Shown: positions 15,112 to 24,482, counted from the first letter of the stretch. The stretch: 64,000 nt of DNA from Streptomyces sp. 130 (GCF_007096885.1 NZ_VJNO01000005.1:1-64000); one strand, 5' to 3'. Numbers and translations are program-made. Notes: generated by a model from the letters alone, not told the origin.

Positions 15112-16356
15112 CGCCGCCTCCACAGGCTGTGGACAAAAACGGCGCGGCAGGCAAGCACCCGGAGAACTCCGGTGACGATCGGCGCCGTTGCGGACATGCT
15201 GCCACGACAACGGCGCGCAGGAGTGGCTACGGACGGCGCACGTCGCGAGCGCATGCGCCCCTGGCAATGGCCACGGGACGGACACCGGAACGCGCGTTCC
15301 GCGCAAGGCTCGCGCGCGTCGCCCGGGAAGGCAACAGAACTGTGGATTCCGGGCGTTGCCCTCCCAGTCCGACGCCGCACGAACGGTCCGCTTCCGGCCA
15401 CGCCCCGCACCCGGCCCGACGGCGGCGGGGCGGGCCGCCCCCTCCCCCGGCCCGCCACCATCCGACCGTCGACATCCGGCCAATCTCGGCGCGGAAGGGA
15501 ACCGTTGATCTCACCCTTCGCTGACCGATTGGCCCCTGTTCACCCGAATTCGGCCATCACTCCACCGGTCAGCGCATCCGCTCGGCCACACCCGCGCCAC
15601 ACCGCGGACCCGCCCCCGGGAACACGCGGTCCGGGGGGCGGGCCTCGCCCCCCGGACCGGTCCACCGCCTGCGGGGAATGAGGCGGCGATATCCCCCAGC
15701 CCCCTGCTGCGAACGCAGCGGGCCGATCCACGCAGCACCCATGCAAGCGCCGCCTCCCGGGCCGGGCCAGAGCGCACGTGCGGGCGCACGGCCACACACC
15801 GGGGTGCACGCACCCGGCCCTCGGAGGACCCCGGCCGGACCGGCCGGAGGCGCCCCGTACGGCAGTGGGCACGTACGCCCCGCGCGCCGGTCCGCGCTGG
15901 TCGGCGGGCGGACGGGGCGGCGATACGGAGCCGGTCCGACGCCGCGGCGAAACGGAATCGCCCGCACGCGCAGCCCGGCCCGCACCCCACGCCGGCGATC
16001 TCCACCCGTCCTCCCCCGCACCCCCGCCATTCCCCCGCTCTTCCTTTTCCCTTCCTCCGCCGCGTGTTCGCCTCCGCCGCCCCGTACGCCCCTCACGTCA
16101 CCTTCCGCCCCGCGGCACTCCGCGCGTGGCCGGGACGGACAACAATCCCGCCATACGGACGTCCGGCCCTTAACGGTAGGGATGCGACGAACTACGCTGG
16201 GTGCACTGATGTTCTCTGCAGGGCGGCATATTCCCCGGGGCACGGCCAAATGCGTGTGCGGGCGGAGTGACAGGGTTCGTCCCTGGGGAGAACACGGTAC
16301 GAATGCCGCGCGCCGAGACGGTGACGCGGCTGCCGTCTGTGTGTCGAGGGGTGGCC
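15112..16356. other. Gene-free region of 1.2 kb
   Basis: I find no convincing gene. The long open frames here are Arg/Pro/Gly/Ala-rich shadows without recognisable motifs or ribosome sites. The left end carries the promoter of the asparagine-synthetase-like gene and the right end that of the NsdA-like regulator. Confidence 0.55.
16169..16197 (+). promoter_or_regulatory. Promoter for the NsdA-like regulator
   Basis: TTAACG (16169-16174) lies 17 bp from TACGCT (16192-16197). A start near 16204 would give an unusually long leader of about 150 nt to the ATG at 16357. Confidence 0.55.
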
Positions 16357-17934
16357 ATGTCCAGGGAGCAACGAGGACCGAACGAGAAGCTCGGCACCGT
16401 TCTCGCCCTCGCGGGAATCAGCAACGCCGGGCTCGCCCGGCGGGTCAACGACCTGGGGGCGCAGCGCGGACTGACCCTCCGCTACGACAAGACGTCGGTC
16501 GCCCGCTGGGTCTCCAAGGGCATGGTGCCCCAGGGCGCCGCGCCCCATCTCATCGCCGCGGCGATCGGCGCCAAGCTGGGCCGGCCCGTCCCGCTGCACG
16601 AAATCGGTCTCGCCGACGCCGATCCGGCGCCGGAGGTGGGCCTGGCGTTCCCGCGTGACGTGGACGCGGCCGTCCGGTCGGCGACGGAGCTGTACCGGCT
16701 GGATCTGGCCGGGCGGCGCGCGGGCAGCGGCGGGATCTGGCAGTCGCTCGCGGGCTCATTCTCGGTGAGCGCGTACGCCACTCCCGCGTCCCGCTGGCTG
16801 ATATCCCCCGCCGACCCGTCGGTCGCGCGGACGTCGGCCACGGCCGGGGAACAGCAGCCCGGCGCACACGGCGCACCGGGGGCGCACGGCCCCGCAGGGG
16901 CACCCGCGCGGCCGGGCACCCCGGCATCACCCGCCCAGGCGACCGGCACGGCCACCGGCCACAGCCTGCTGATCCCGGCACAGCCCGGCCCCGAATCCGG
17001 AGCCGACGCCTCCTCGCTGCGCGTCGGCCACAGCGACGTCTCCAAACTGCGCGAGGCCGCCCAGGACGCGCGCCGCTGGGACTCCAAATACGGCGGCGGC
17101 GACTGGCGCTCCTCGATGGTCCCGGAGTGTTTACGGGTGGACGCGGCCCCGCTCCTGCTCGGCTCGTACAGCGACGAGGTCGGCCGGGCGCTGTTCGGCG
17201 CGGCGGCCGAGCTGACCCGGCTCGCCGGCTGGATGGCCTTCGACACCGGCCAGCAGGAGGCGGCCCAGCGGTACTACATCCAGGCGCTGCGCCTCACGCG
17301 GGCGGCGGCCGACGTGCCGCTCGGCGGCTATGTCCTGGCGTCGATGTCGCTGCAGGCGACCTACCGGGGCTTCGCCGACGAGGGCGTCGACCTCGCCCAG
17401 GCCGCCGTCGAGCGCAACCGGGGCCTCGCGACCGCGCGCACGATGAGCTTCTTCCGCCTGGTCGAGGCCCGCGCGCACGCGAAGGCGAACGACGCGCCGG
17501 CCGCGGGGGCCGCGCTCAAGGCGTCCGAGAGCTGGCTCGAACGTTCCCGGGAGGGTGACGCCGACCCGGCGTGGCTGGGCTTCTACTCGTACGACAGGTT
17601 CGCGGCCGACGCCGCCGAGTGCCATCTCGACCTGAAGGCGCCCCGCCAGGTCCGGCGCTTCACCGAACAGGCGCTGTCCCGGCCCACCGAGGAGTTCGTC
17701 CGCTCGCACGGGCTGCGGCTCGTCGTGTCGGCGGTCGCCGAGCTGGAGTCGGGCAATTTGGACGCCGCCTGTGCGGCGGGCACCCGGGCCGTGGAGGTGG
17801 CGGGCCGCATCTCGTCGGCGCGGACCACGGAGTACGTACGCGACCTGCTGCACCGCCTGGAGCCGTACGGGGACGAGCCGCGCGTCGTGGAGCTGCGCGA
17901 GCGCGCCCGCCCTCTGCTGGTCGCCCCGGCGTAG
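16357..17934 (+). CDS. NsdA-like sporulation-associated regulator, TTA-containing
   Basis: The 525-aa protein has an N-terminal helix-turn-helix-like domain ([20 protein letters not shown] and [20 protein letters not shown], residues 5-75). A low-complexity Gly/Ala/Pro linker follows (about 155-225), then a TPR-like helical C-terminus (about 255-525). This layout is that of the Streptomyces NsdA family, negative regulators of development and antibiotic production; I recall SCO4114 as the syntenic member. Codon 259 (17131-17133) is TTA, so full translation should depend on the bldA leucyl-tRNA. ATG 16357 is chosen over in-frame 16267 because the conserved region begins there. Confidence 0.85.
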   Translation: MSREQRGPNEKLGTVLALAGISNAGLARRVNDLGAQRGLTLRYDKTSVARWVSKGMVPQGAAPHLIAAAIGAKLGRPVPLHEIGLADADPAPEVGLAFPRDVDAAVRSATELYRLDLAGRRAGSGGIWQSLAGSFSVSAYATPASRWLISPADPSVARTSATAGEQQPGAHGAPGAHGPAGAPARPGTPASPAQATGTATGHSLLIPAQPGPESGADASSLRVGHSDVSKLREAAQDARRWDSKYGGGDWRSSMVPECLRVDAAPLLLGSYSDEVGRALFGAAAELTRLAGWMAFDTGQQEAAQRYYIQALRLTRAAADVPLGGYVLASMSLQATYRGFADEGVDLAQAAVERNRGLATARTMSFFRLVEARAHAKANDAPAAGAALKASESWLERSREGDADPAWLGFYSYDRFAADAAECHLDLKAPRQVRRFTEQALSRPTEEFVRSHGLRLVVSAVAELESGNLDAACAAGTRAVEVAGRISSARTTEYVRDLLHRLEPYGDEPRVVELRERARPLLVAPA

Positions 17935-17960
17935 AAGTACCGACATCGGCGTAGAAGTCC

Positions 17961-17976
17961 CGCTTCCCGGGAAGCG
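17961..17976. repeat. Perfect 16-bp palindrome after the NsdA-like gene
   Basis: CGCTTCCCGGGAAGCG lies 27 bp past the stop codon, after two direct copies of CGGCGTAGAAGT (17927-17938 and 17947-17958). It may be a weak transcription-end hairpin. Confidence 0.5.
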
Positions 17977-18046
17977 CCACGCTGGCCGCAGGGGTTTGAG
18001 TGCGTTGTCAGTGGGTCAGTGCACTATCGGGGTGGGAGGTGGCGTG

Positions 18047-19297
18047 ATGATGACGCACGCGGCGTACGACTGCGATGTGCTGGTGATCGGCGGCGGGATC
18101 GTCGGCCTGTCGGCCGCGTACGCGCTCACGCGCACCGCGCCGGGCGCCCGCGTGACCGTGCTGGAGAAGGAGAGGGGCCCGGCGCGCCACCAGACGGGGC
18201 GCAACAGCGGAGTGATCCACAGCGGGATCTACTACCCGCCGGGCTCGCTCAAGGCGCGGTACGCGCTGCGCGGCGGCGCCGAGCTGACCGACTTCTGCCG
18301 GGAGCACTCCATCGCCCACGCGGTGACCGGCAAGCTGATCGTCGCCACGGACCGCGCCGAGCTGCCCCGGCTGCACGCCCTGGTCCAGCGCGGGCGCCGG
18401 CACGGGCTGCCGGTGCGCGAGCTGGGCCCCGCGCAGATCGCCGAGTACGAGCCGAGGGTGCGGGGCCTGGCCGCGATCCGGGTCGGCACCACGGGCGTGT
18501 GCGACTTCCGGGCGGTCGCCGGGCGCCTCGCCGACGAGGTACGCGGAGCCGGCGGCGTGATCCGCTTCGGCGCCGAGGTCACGGCGATCGACCGCCGCCC
18601 CTGGGGCGTGGCCGTGCGAGCGGCCGACGGTCTCGTGGTCCGGGCCAGGGTGCTGGTCAACTGCGCGGGGCTGCACTGCGACCGGATCGCCCGGCTGGCC
18701 GGAGACGACCCGGGGATGCGGATCGTGCCGTTCCGGGGGGAGTACTACGAGCTGGCGCGGCCCGAGCTGGTGCGCGGGCTCGTCTATCCGGTGCCCGACC
18801 CGGCGTTCCCGTTCCTCGGCGTCCACCTGACCCGGGGCTTCGACGGCTCCGTCCACATCGGCCCCAACGCGGTGCCCGCCGCCGCGCGCGAGGGCTACGG
18901 CTGGCCCGTCGTCCGGACCCGCGAGCTGATGGACACGCTCAGCTGGCCGGGCTCCTGGCGCATCGCCCGCAGGCACTGGCGGTACGGGGCCGGCGAGGTG
19001 CACCGCTCCCTCTCGAAGCGCGCGTTCACGGAGGCGGTCCGCCGCCTCCTGCCCGAGGTCACGGAGGACGACCTGCGTCCCGCGCCGGCCGGGGTCCGCG
19101 CCCAGGCCGTGCTCCGCGACGGCACCCTGGTGGACGACTTCCTGATCCGCGAGGCCCCGCACACGGTGCACGTGCTGAACGCCCCGTCGCCCGCCGCCAC
19201 CGCCTCGCTGCCCATCGGCCGCGAGGTGGCCCGCCGCGCCCTGCTCCGGGCCTCGGCGGCCGGCTGGAAGCCGCCGGAGCGCGCGGCGGCGGGATGA
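18047..19297 (+). CDS. lhgO: L-2-hydroxyglutarate oxidase family FAD enzyme
   Basis: The 416-aa protein has a DAO/GlpD fold: N-terminal dinucleotide site DVLVIGGGIVGLSAAYAL, the family signature GRNSGVIHSGIYYPPGSLKA, and GVHLTRGFDGSVHIGPNAVP. LhgO oxidises L-2-hydroxyglutarate to 2-oxoglutarate and passes electrons to the membrane quinone pool. ATG 18047 is chosen because GGGAGG lies 7 bp ahead. GTG 18044 and ATG 18050 are close alternatives. Confidence 0.9.
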   Translation: MMTHAAYDCDVLVIGGGIVGLSAAYALTRTAPGARVTVLEKERGPARHQTGRNSGVIHSGIYYPPGSLKARYALRGGAELTDFCREHSIAHAVTGKLIVATDRAELPRLHALVQRGRRHGLPVRELGPAQIAEYEPRVRGLAAIRVGTTGVCDFRAVAGRLADEVRGAGGVIRFGAEVTAIDRRPWGVAVRAADGLVVRARVLVNCAGLHCDRIARLAGDDPGMRIVPFRGEYYELARPELVRGLVYPVPDPAFPFLGVHLTRGFDGSVHIGPNAVPAAAREGYGWPVVRTRELMDTLSWPGSWRIARRHWRYGAGEVHRSLSKRAFTEAVRRLLPEVTEDDLRPAPAGVRAQAVLRDGTLVDDFLIREAPHTVHVLNAPSPAATASLPIGREVARRALLRASAAGWKPPERAAAG

Positions 19298-19357
19298 CGT
19301 GCGCCGGGGCGCCCCGGCCCCGCCCGTCGCCGAGCGACCCGTCGGCGCCCGGCCCCG

Positions 19358-19363
19358 TAGAAT
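19358..19363 (+). promoter_or_regulatory. -10 element placing trmB on a leaderless transcript
   Basis: TAGAAT ends 9 bp before the GTG start at 19373, so transcription would begin at or very near the start codon. No Shine-Dalgarno sequence fits in that space. The -35 region is only GCGACC, about 18 bp upstream. Confidence 0.55.
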
Positions 19364-19372
19364 CAGGGCATT

Positions 19373-20209
19373 GTGTCTGAGCCCAAGAACCCCTCCCGCC
19401 CGACGCCCGACAGTGCCGCGCCCACCACCGCCGGAATCCCGGACGACGTGCGGGCCGCGTCCCTGGAGCGTGCGCGCCGGATGCGCCAGCAGCCCCGCTT
19501 CCCCGGCGGCCCCGCGGCCGATCCGGCGGGCTCGCACCACGAGCGCCGCATCCGCAGCTTCCAGCCGCGCCGCAGCCGGGTCACGCCCGGCCAGCAGAAC
19601 GCCCTGGAGCGGCTCTGGCCCAAGTGGGGCCTGGACATCGACGGGCTGAGCGTCCTCGACCTGCCCGCCCTGTTCGACGGGCTTCCGGTGGTGCTGGAGA
19701 TCGGCTTCGGTATGGGCGAGGCCACCGCGCGGATGGCGGCCGACGACCCGGGCACCGGCATCCTCGCCGTCGACGTGCACACCCCCGGCCAGGGCAACCT
19801 GCTCGGCCTCGCCGACCGGAACGGTTCGACCAACGTCCGGGTCGCCAACGGGGACGCGATCATCCTGCTGCGCGAGATGCTGGAGCCGGACTCACTGGAC
19901 GGGCTGCGGGTCTACTTCCCCGACCCGTGGCCCAAGTCCCGCCACCACAAGCGGCGCCTGATCCAGCCGGAGTTCCTGGACCTGGTGGCGGGCCCGCTGA
20001 AGTCGGGGGCGATCGTGCACTGCGCGACCGACTGGGAGCCGTACGCCGAGCAGATGCTCGACGTGCTGACCGCGCACCCCCTCTTCCGGAACACGGTGGC
20101 CGACGGCGGTTACGCCCCGCGCCCCGCGTTCCGTCCCCAGACCCGGTTCGAGGGCCAGGGACTGGGGAAGGGCCACGTGGTGCACGACCTGCTCTTCGCG
20201 CGCGTCTGA
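19373..20209 (+). CDS. trmB: tRNA (guanine-N7-)-methyltransferase
   Basis: The 278-aa protein methylates G46 in the variable loop of tRNAs using S-adenosylmethionine. The SAM site LEIGFGMGEATARMA and the family signature VYFPDPWPKSRHHKRRL are present, as is the late TDWEPYAEQM. A disordered basic extension of about 60 residues precedes the catalytic domain, as in other actinobacterial TrmB. The GTG start is probably leaderless. A PrsW-type gene follows 50 bp downstream on the same strand. Confidence 0.95.
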   Translation: MSEPKNPSRPTPDSAAPTTAGIPDDVRAASLERARRMRQQPRFPGGPAADPAGSHHERRIRSFQPRRSRVTPGQQNALERLWPKWGLDIDGLSVLDLPALFDGLPVVLEIGFGMGEATARMAADDPGTGILAVDVHTPGQGNLLGLADRNGSTNVRVANGDAIILLREMLEPDSLDGLRVYFPDPWPKSRHHKRRLIQPEFLDLVAGPLKSGAIVHCATDWEPYAEQMLDVLTAHPLFRNTVADGGYAPRPAFRPQTRFEGQGLGKGHVVHDLLFARV

Positions 20210-20259
20210 GCCGTACGGCCACCATGGCCGTTGTCGGAACCGCTCGTTAGGGTCGAGGG

Positions 20260-21822
20260 GTGTCCGACGGGTCTGTTCAGCGACAACGGCAGAATCAGCC
20301 GGCCGTCCCGGTGCTCCAGGAGCAGCGGGTCGGCGAGATCCTGGCCGCCGTGCCGGCGCGGGGCCAGTGGCGTTACCGGCCGCGCCGCCTCGGCCCGCTC
20401 TGGCAGAACCGGACGTTCCGAGTGGTGGCCGTCTTCACGCTGCTGGCGCTCTGCGGGGTGGTGATCCTCGCCCTGGTCCGCGACCAGACCGGCACCGAGG
20501 GCTTCCTCGTGGGTCTGGGGCTGGCCGTCCTGCCGGTCCCGGTGCTGATGACCGCCTTCCGCTGGCTGGACCGGGTCGAGCCGGCCCCGTGGCGGAATCT
20601 GCTGTTCGCCTTCGCGTGGGGCGCGTGCGCGGCGGCCCTCGTCGCCATCCTCGCCAACTCGTTCGCGACCCGGTGGATAGCCGACAGCGATCCGGGGAAC
20701 GCGGACACCCTCGGCGCCACGGTCATCGCACCGGTGGTCGAGGAGAGCGCCAAGGCGGCGGCCGTCCTGCTGCTCTTCCTCTTCCGCAGGCGGGAGTTCA
20801 CCGGGATCGTGGACGGTGTCGTCGCCGCCGGTTTCACGGCCACGGGGTTCGCCTTCACCGAGAACATCCTCTACCTGGGCAACGCCTTCGGCGAGGACCA
20901 GCGTCTGGACTCCGGTTTCGCGTCGGTGACCGTGGTGACGTTCCTGGTCCGTGCCGTGATGACCCCCTTCGCCCACCCGCTCTTCACCGTCCTGACGGGC
21001 ATCGGTCTCGGGATCGCCGCGAGCAGCGCACCCGGCCGCCGGGTGCGGCTCATCGCCGTCCCGCTGCTCGGCCTGGTCCTCGCGATGGGCATGCACGCCC
21101 TGTGGAACGGCTCGGCGACCTTCGGCCGGTACGGTTTCTACATCGTGTACGGGGCGTTCATGGTCCCGGTCTTCTCCCTGGTGACCTGGCAGGTGGTCCG
21201 GGCCCGCCGCAAGGAGCTGCGCTCCCTGGCCGTCGAGCTCCCCGCGTACGCCGAAGCCGGCTGGCTCACCCCCGACGAGCCCCGCGCCCTCGCCTCCATG
21301 CGGGCCCGCGCCCTCGCCAGGAACGCGGCCCGCAGGCGGTACGCGGCGAGCGTCTCCGGCCATCCGCACCACCCCGCCTACGCGACGGTCCGCGCCAAGG
21401 AGGCGAAGGAGCGCGGCAGGGCGGCGGCTCGTGCGGTCGCGGAGTACGAGGCGTTCGCGACGTCCCTCGCCTCCCTGCGCCGGCAGGCCGGCCGGGGCAG
21501 GGCGGACCCGGACTTCGCCGCGCGCGAGCTGGAGCTGCTGCACCACCTGTGGCAGCGCCGTGAGATCGCCGCCCCCGCCCTCGCGTACGCGGCCCGCGCC
21601 ACCCACCGCCGACCCCCCGGCTACACGGCGGCCTGGCCACCCCGCCAGCCGTACGCGGGCGGGCCCACGCCGTACGCGTACGGCAACCCGGCGCCGTACA
21701 ACGGCAGCCCGACCTCGTACGGCAGCACGGCCCCGTACGGCAGCCCGGCGCCCTACCCTCCACAGCCCTACGGCCAACAGCCCCGCACCCCACCGCCGTA
21801 CACCGGCGGACCGCCGGTCTGA
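20260..21822 (+). CDS. PrsW-family intramembrane metalloprotease
   Basis: The 520-aa protein has about eight TM segments between residues 55 and 320. It carries the PrsW motifs VVEESAKA, GFAFTENILY, AHPLFT and MHALWN, which supply the glutamates and histidines of the metal site. In Bacillus, PrsW makes the first cut in the anti-sigma factor RsiW. The C-terminus is a long cytoplasmic basic helical region followed by a Tyr/Pro/Gly-rich tail with repeated SPxPYG-type units (about 450-520). The GTG start follows TAGGGT (20248-20253) so closely that this transcript may also be leaderless, although GAGGGG abuts the start. Confidence 0.9.
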   Translation: MSDGSVQRQRQNQPAVPVLQEQRVGEILAAVPARGQWRYRPRRLGPLWQNRTFRVVAVFTLLALCGVVILALVRDQTGTEGFLVGLGLAVLPVPVLMTAFRWLDRVEPAPWRNLLFAFAWGACAAALVAILANSFATRWIADSDPGNADTLGATVIAPVVEESAKAAAVLLLFLFRRREFTGIVDGVVAAGFTATGFAFTENILYLGNAFGEDQRLDSGFASVTVVTFLVRAVMTPFAHPLFTVLTGIGLGIAASSAPGRRVRLIAVPLLGLVLAMGMHALWNGSATFGRYGFYIVYGAFMVPVFSLVTWQVVRARRKELRSLAVELPAYAEAGWLTPDEPRALASMRARALARNAARRRYAASVSGHPHHPAYATVRAKEAKERGRAAARAVAEYEAFATSLASLRRQAGRGRADPDFAARELELLHHLWQRREIAAPALAYAARATHRRPPGYTAAWPPRQPYAGGPTPYAYGNPAPYNGSPTSYGSTAPYGSPAPYPPQPYGQQPRTPPPYTGGPPV

Positions 21823-21850
21823 TCCGTGGGGGCGGGGCCGGACGCGCGTC

Positions 21851-22795
21851 CTACGCCGAGGCGTCCGTCAGCGTCGACAGCTCCCCGTCCGTCAACCGGA
21901 GATCGGCCACCGCCAGCAGAGCGGGCAGCTGGTCGACCGTCCGGGCGGAGGCGATCGGCGCGGCGACCGTGGGGCGGGAGGCGAGCCAGGCCAGGGCCAC
22001 CGTCGCGATCTCGGCGCCCCGGTCCCGCGCCACCGTGTCGAGCGCGGCGAGCACCCGCTGCCCGCGCTCCGACTCCAGGTGACCCGCCGCGCTCCCGGCG
22101 CGGGCGCTGTCCACGGTCGTCCCCGGACGGTACTTACCGGTGAGGAAGCCGGCGGCCAGCGCGAAGTAGGGGACGGCCGCGAGCCCGGCGTCGGCGGCGG
22201 TGTCCTGCAGCTCGCCCTCGTAGGTGTCCCGCGAGACGAGGTTGTAGTGCGGCTGGAGCGCCACATAGCGGGCCAGGCCCTCGCGTTCGGAGAACTCCAG
22301 CGAGGCGCGCAGCCGGGCGGGGCTGATGTTGGAGGCGGCGATCTCGCGGACCTTGCCCTCCTTGACCAGCTCGTCGAGCGCGCTGATGATCTCCTCGACC
22401 GGGACGGTCTCGTCGTCGTAGTGCGTGTAGTACAGGTCGATGTGGTCCGTGCCGAGCCGGCGCAGCGACTCCTCGGCGGCCGACTTGATCGTGGACGCCG
22501 AGAGGCCCTTGTAGCCGGGGAGGGCACCGACCTTGGTGGCCACCACGACCTCGGACCGATTGCCGCGCGCGGCGAGCCACTTGCCGATGACCGTCTCCGA
22601 CTCGCCGCCCTCGTTTCCGGGAACCCAGTGCGAGTAGGCGTCGGCGGTGTCCACGAAGTTGCCGCCGGCCGCCGTGTACGCGTCGAGGACGGCGAAGGAC
22701 TGGTCCTCGTCCGCGGTCCAGCCGAAGACGTTTCCACCGAGGCAGAGCGGGAAGACCTGGAGGCCGGACGGGCCGAGAGCGCGCAATGAAGTCAT
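21851..22795 (-). CDS. Aldo/keto reductase
   Basis: The 314-aa TIM-barrel oxidoreductase probably reduces aldehydes or ketones with NADPH. Catalytic tetrad residues are visible: Asp and Tyr in FVDTADAYSHW, Lys in VVVATKVG and His in LYYTHYDD. The NADPH-binding C-terminus has PIASARTVDQLPALL. The ATG at 22795 begins the conserved sequence MTSLRALGPSGLQVFPLCLG. It converges with the PrsW-type gene, only 28 bp away. Substrate unknown. Confidence 0.92.
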   Translation of the reverse strand: MTSLRALGPSGLQVFPLCLGGNVFGWTADEDQSFAVLDAYTAAGGNFVDTADAYSHWVPGNEGGESETVIGKWLAARGNRSEVVVATKVGALPGYKGLSASTIKSAAEESLRRLGTDHIDLYYTHYDDETVPVEEIISALDELVKEGKVREIAASNISPARLRASLEFSEREGLARYVALQPHYNLVSRDTYEGELQDTAADAGLAAVPYFALAAGFLTGKYRPGTTVDSARAGSAAGHLESERGQRVLAALDTVARDRGAEIATVALAWLASRPTVAAPIASARTVDQLPALLAVADLRLTDGELSTLTDASA

Positions 22796-22866
22796 AGGCG
22801 GAACAACAGCTTCCGAACAGCCGGTATTCCGTGGCGCGTCCGTGCGGCCGAAGGCGGTCACGCGGA

Positions 22867-22908
22867 CCGGCAGCCCTGACGTCGGGGGGTGTGCGTCAGG
22901 GCTGCCGG
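22867..22908 (-). terminator. Intrinsic terminator after the M23 peptidase gene
   Basis: A perfect 15-bp stem CCGGCAGCCCTGACG with its complement encloses a 12-nt loop, about 50 bp past the peptidase stop. Like most Streptomyces terminators it lacks a strong U-run. Confidence 0.75.
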
Positions 22909-22957
22909 GGTTCGGACGGCCGCGTACGGGGAAGGGCCGGGCGTCGAGAAAGGGACC

Positions 22958-24127
22958 TCAGACGGTCAGACCGCGGGCGCGCAGCCAGGCCATCGGGTCG
23001 ATGCCGGTGCCGTCCGGGGTGTGGACCTCCAGGTGGAGGTGGGGGCCGGTCACGTTTCCGGTCGCGCCGACGCGGCCGATGGTGTCGCCGGTGGTGACCT
23101 TCTGGCCGACCGTGACGCCGATCGAGGACTGGTGGCAGAACCACAGCTCGGTGCCGTCCTCCAGCTCCAGCACCGTGCGGTAGCCGTAGGCGCCGGACCA
23201 GCCGGCCGACTTGATGGTGCCGGTGTGGATGGCCTTGATCGGGGTGCCGGTCGGGGCCGCGAAGTCGAGGCCCGTGTGGTAGCCGGAGGACCACATCGAG
23301 CCGGCCTCGCCGAACGTCGAGGTGATCGTGTACGAGGAGGTGGGGATGGCGTAACTGGCGGCGAGCTTGGCCAGGCGCAGGGCCTCGGCCTTCTTCTTCG
23401 CCTCCTCCTCCGCCTTCTTCTTCTCGGCGGCGGCCTTGGCCTCGGCCTCGTCCTGCTGCTTCTTCGCCTCGGCGGCGGCCTTCTCGGCAGCGGCCTTCTC
23501 CTCGGCCGCCTTCGCCTCGGCGTCCGCGGCGCCCTGCTGCTGCTCGGCCTGCTGGAGGATACGGGCGCGAAGCGCCTCGCCGGCGTCCGTGGTGCCCTGC
23601 TCGGCCTCGGCGGTGGTGATGCCGGCGGTGGTCAGCGGAGCGGACGCGGTGGCGGTCGCGGGGGTTTCGGCCTCGTCCCCGCCGGAGAACAACGCACCTA
23701 CGCCGGGAAGGGACTTGGCGTCGGGGAGATTGTCCGCGATGGAATCGGGAAGAGAGATGGAGACCGGAGGCTTGCTCTGTGCGGTGGCCATGCCGCCCGC
23801 GCCGACGGCCGCGATGACACCGACGCCGAGGACGGTGGAGCTACGGGCCAGACCATTGCGCTGCTTGGCGACACGGTGCTTGCCGCGGACGGGGCGGACG
23901 GACTCCTCGGTGGGGTTCCATTCCTCCCAGGTCCGCTCGGAGTCGGCGTCGTCGGCGCGGAAGCCGCTGCCGAAACCGGCGTCGGTGCCGAAGCCGTTGC
24001 CCCGATCGGTCATGTAGTCGCTTCCCTGTTCCGGGATGTACGCGGTGCCGGGGCCGGACGCGAAGTCGCCGGCGTACTCGGGCACGAACCGGGAAGGTGA
24101 TTCAGGGGCAGGCTTGTTGGACGCCAC
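22958..24127 (-). CDS. M23-family peptidoglycan endopeptidase with coiled coil
   Basis: The 389-aa protein has a hydrophilic N-terminus of about 90 residues, then RNGLARSSTVLGVGVIAAVG as a membrane segment or late signal sequence. A long Ala/Glu/Lys coiled coil (about 165-245) follows, then a C-terminal LytM/M23 zinc peptidase. Zinc-site motifs are HTGLDF (His, Asp) and HLHLE. It should act outside the membrane on peptidoglycan cross-links, the coiled coil perhaps restraining it as in EnvC/RipA-type proteins. GTG 24127 is chosen from AAGGAG just upstream; the frame further up is the riboswitch RNA, not protein. Confidence 0.9.
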   Translation of the reverse strand: MASNKPAPESPSRFVPEYAGDFASGPGTAYIPEQGSDYMTDRGNGFGTDAGFGSGFRADDADSERTWEEWNPTEESVRPVRGKHRVAKQRNGLARSSTVLGVGVIAAVGAGGMATAQSKPPVSISLPDSIADNLPDAKSLPGVGALFSGGDEAETPATATASAPLTTAGITTAEAEQGTTDAGEALRARILQQAEQQQGAADAEAKAAEEKAAAEKAAAEAKKQQDEAEAKAAAEKKKAEEEAKKKAEALRLAKLAASYAIPTSSYTITSTFGEAGSMWSSGYHTGLDFAAPTGTPIKAIHTGTIKSAGWSGAYGYRTVLELEDGTELWFCHQSSIGVTVGQKVTTGDTIGRVGATGNVTGPHLHLEVHTPDGTGIDPMAWLRARGLTV

Positions 24128-24149
24128 GCGGGCGCACTCCTTTCCTTCC

Positions 24150-24290
24150 TTCTCGCCTACCGGGTTAGCTGACGGGTTCGGAGCAGGAAGGTCTCCTACG
24201 GGTCCTCCGCCTCTCGTGAAGACGAAGATGCCCGATTCACCCCATGTAGGTGGTTCCCCGGTTCCCTTGCGGAATTCGGCGCACGCGCGC
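24150..24290 (-). promoter_or_regulatory. Cyclic di-AMP (ydaO/yuaA) riboswitch
   Basis: The minus-strand leader of the M23 gene carries the conserved pattern of the Streptomyces ydaO riboswitch: GCCGAATTCCGCAAGGGAAC, GGGGTGAATCGGGCATCTTC, AGAGGCGGAGGACCCGTAGG, CCCGTCAGCTAACCCGGTAG. In Streptomyces this OFF-switch RNA precedes cell-wall hydrolase genes and lowers their expression at high c-di-AMP. The boundaries are approximate. The promoter probably lies near 24325-24350 (TTAACG / GATAAC region). Nothing else is seen between 24291 and 24482. Confidence 0.92.
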
Positions 24291-24482
24291 GGCGCCGTCC
24301 CTGACGACGGCTGGGACAACCGCGCTGCGTTATCGAACGTTAATAGACAGACGGCTCCGATTCCAAGCTGTTCCCGCTGATCGTTCACGCACTCGGCCTG
24401 GACTTACAGGGCACAACCGGGTTGAAACGGGCGACTTGCTCGACGCTCGGCCACTACGCGTTTTCTGACGTTGCGTCAAATG

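Noticed and set aside
15511..16005. Minus-strand frame of 164 codons in the 1.2-kb gap
   Set aside because: Arg/Gly/Pro/Cys-rich with no motif, no ribosome site and no domain. It looks like a GC-rich shadow.
13000..16356. Lasso peptide cluster around the asparagine-synthetase-like gene
   Set aside because: No precursor peptide, leader-binding protein, peptidase or dedicated transporter could be found on either side. The gap has only low-quality reading frames.
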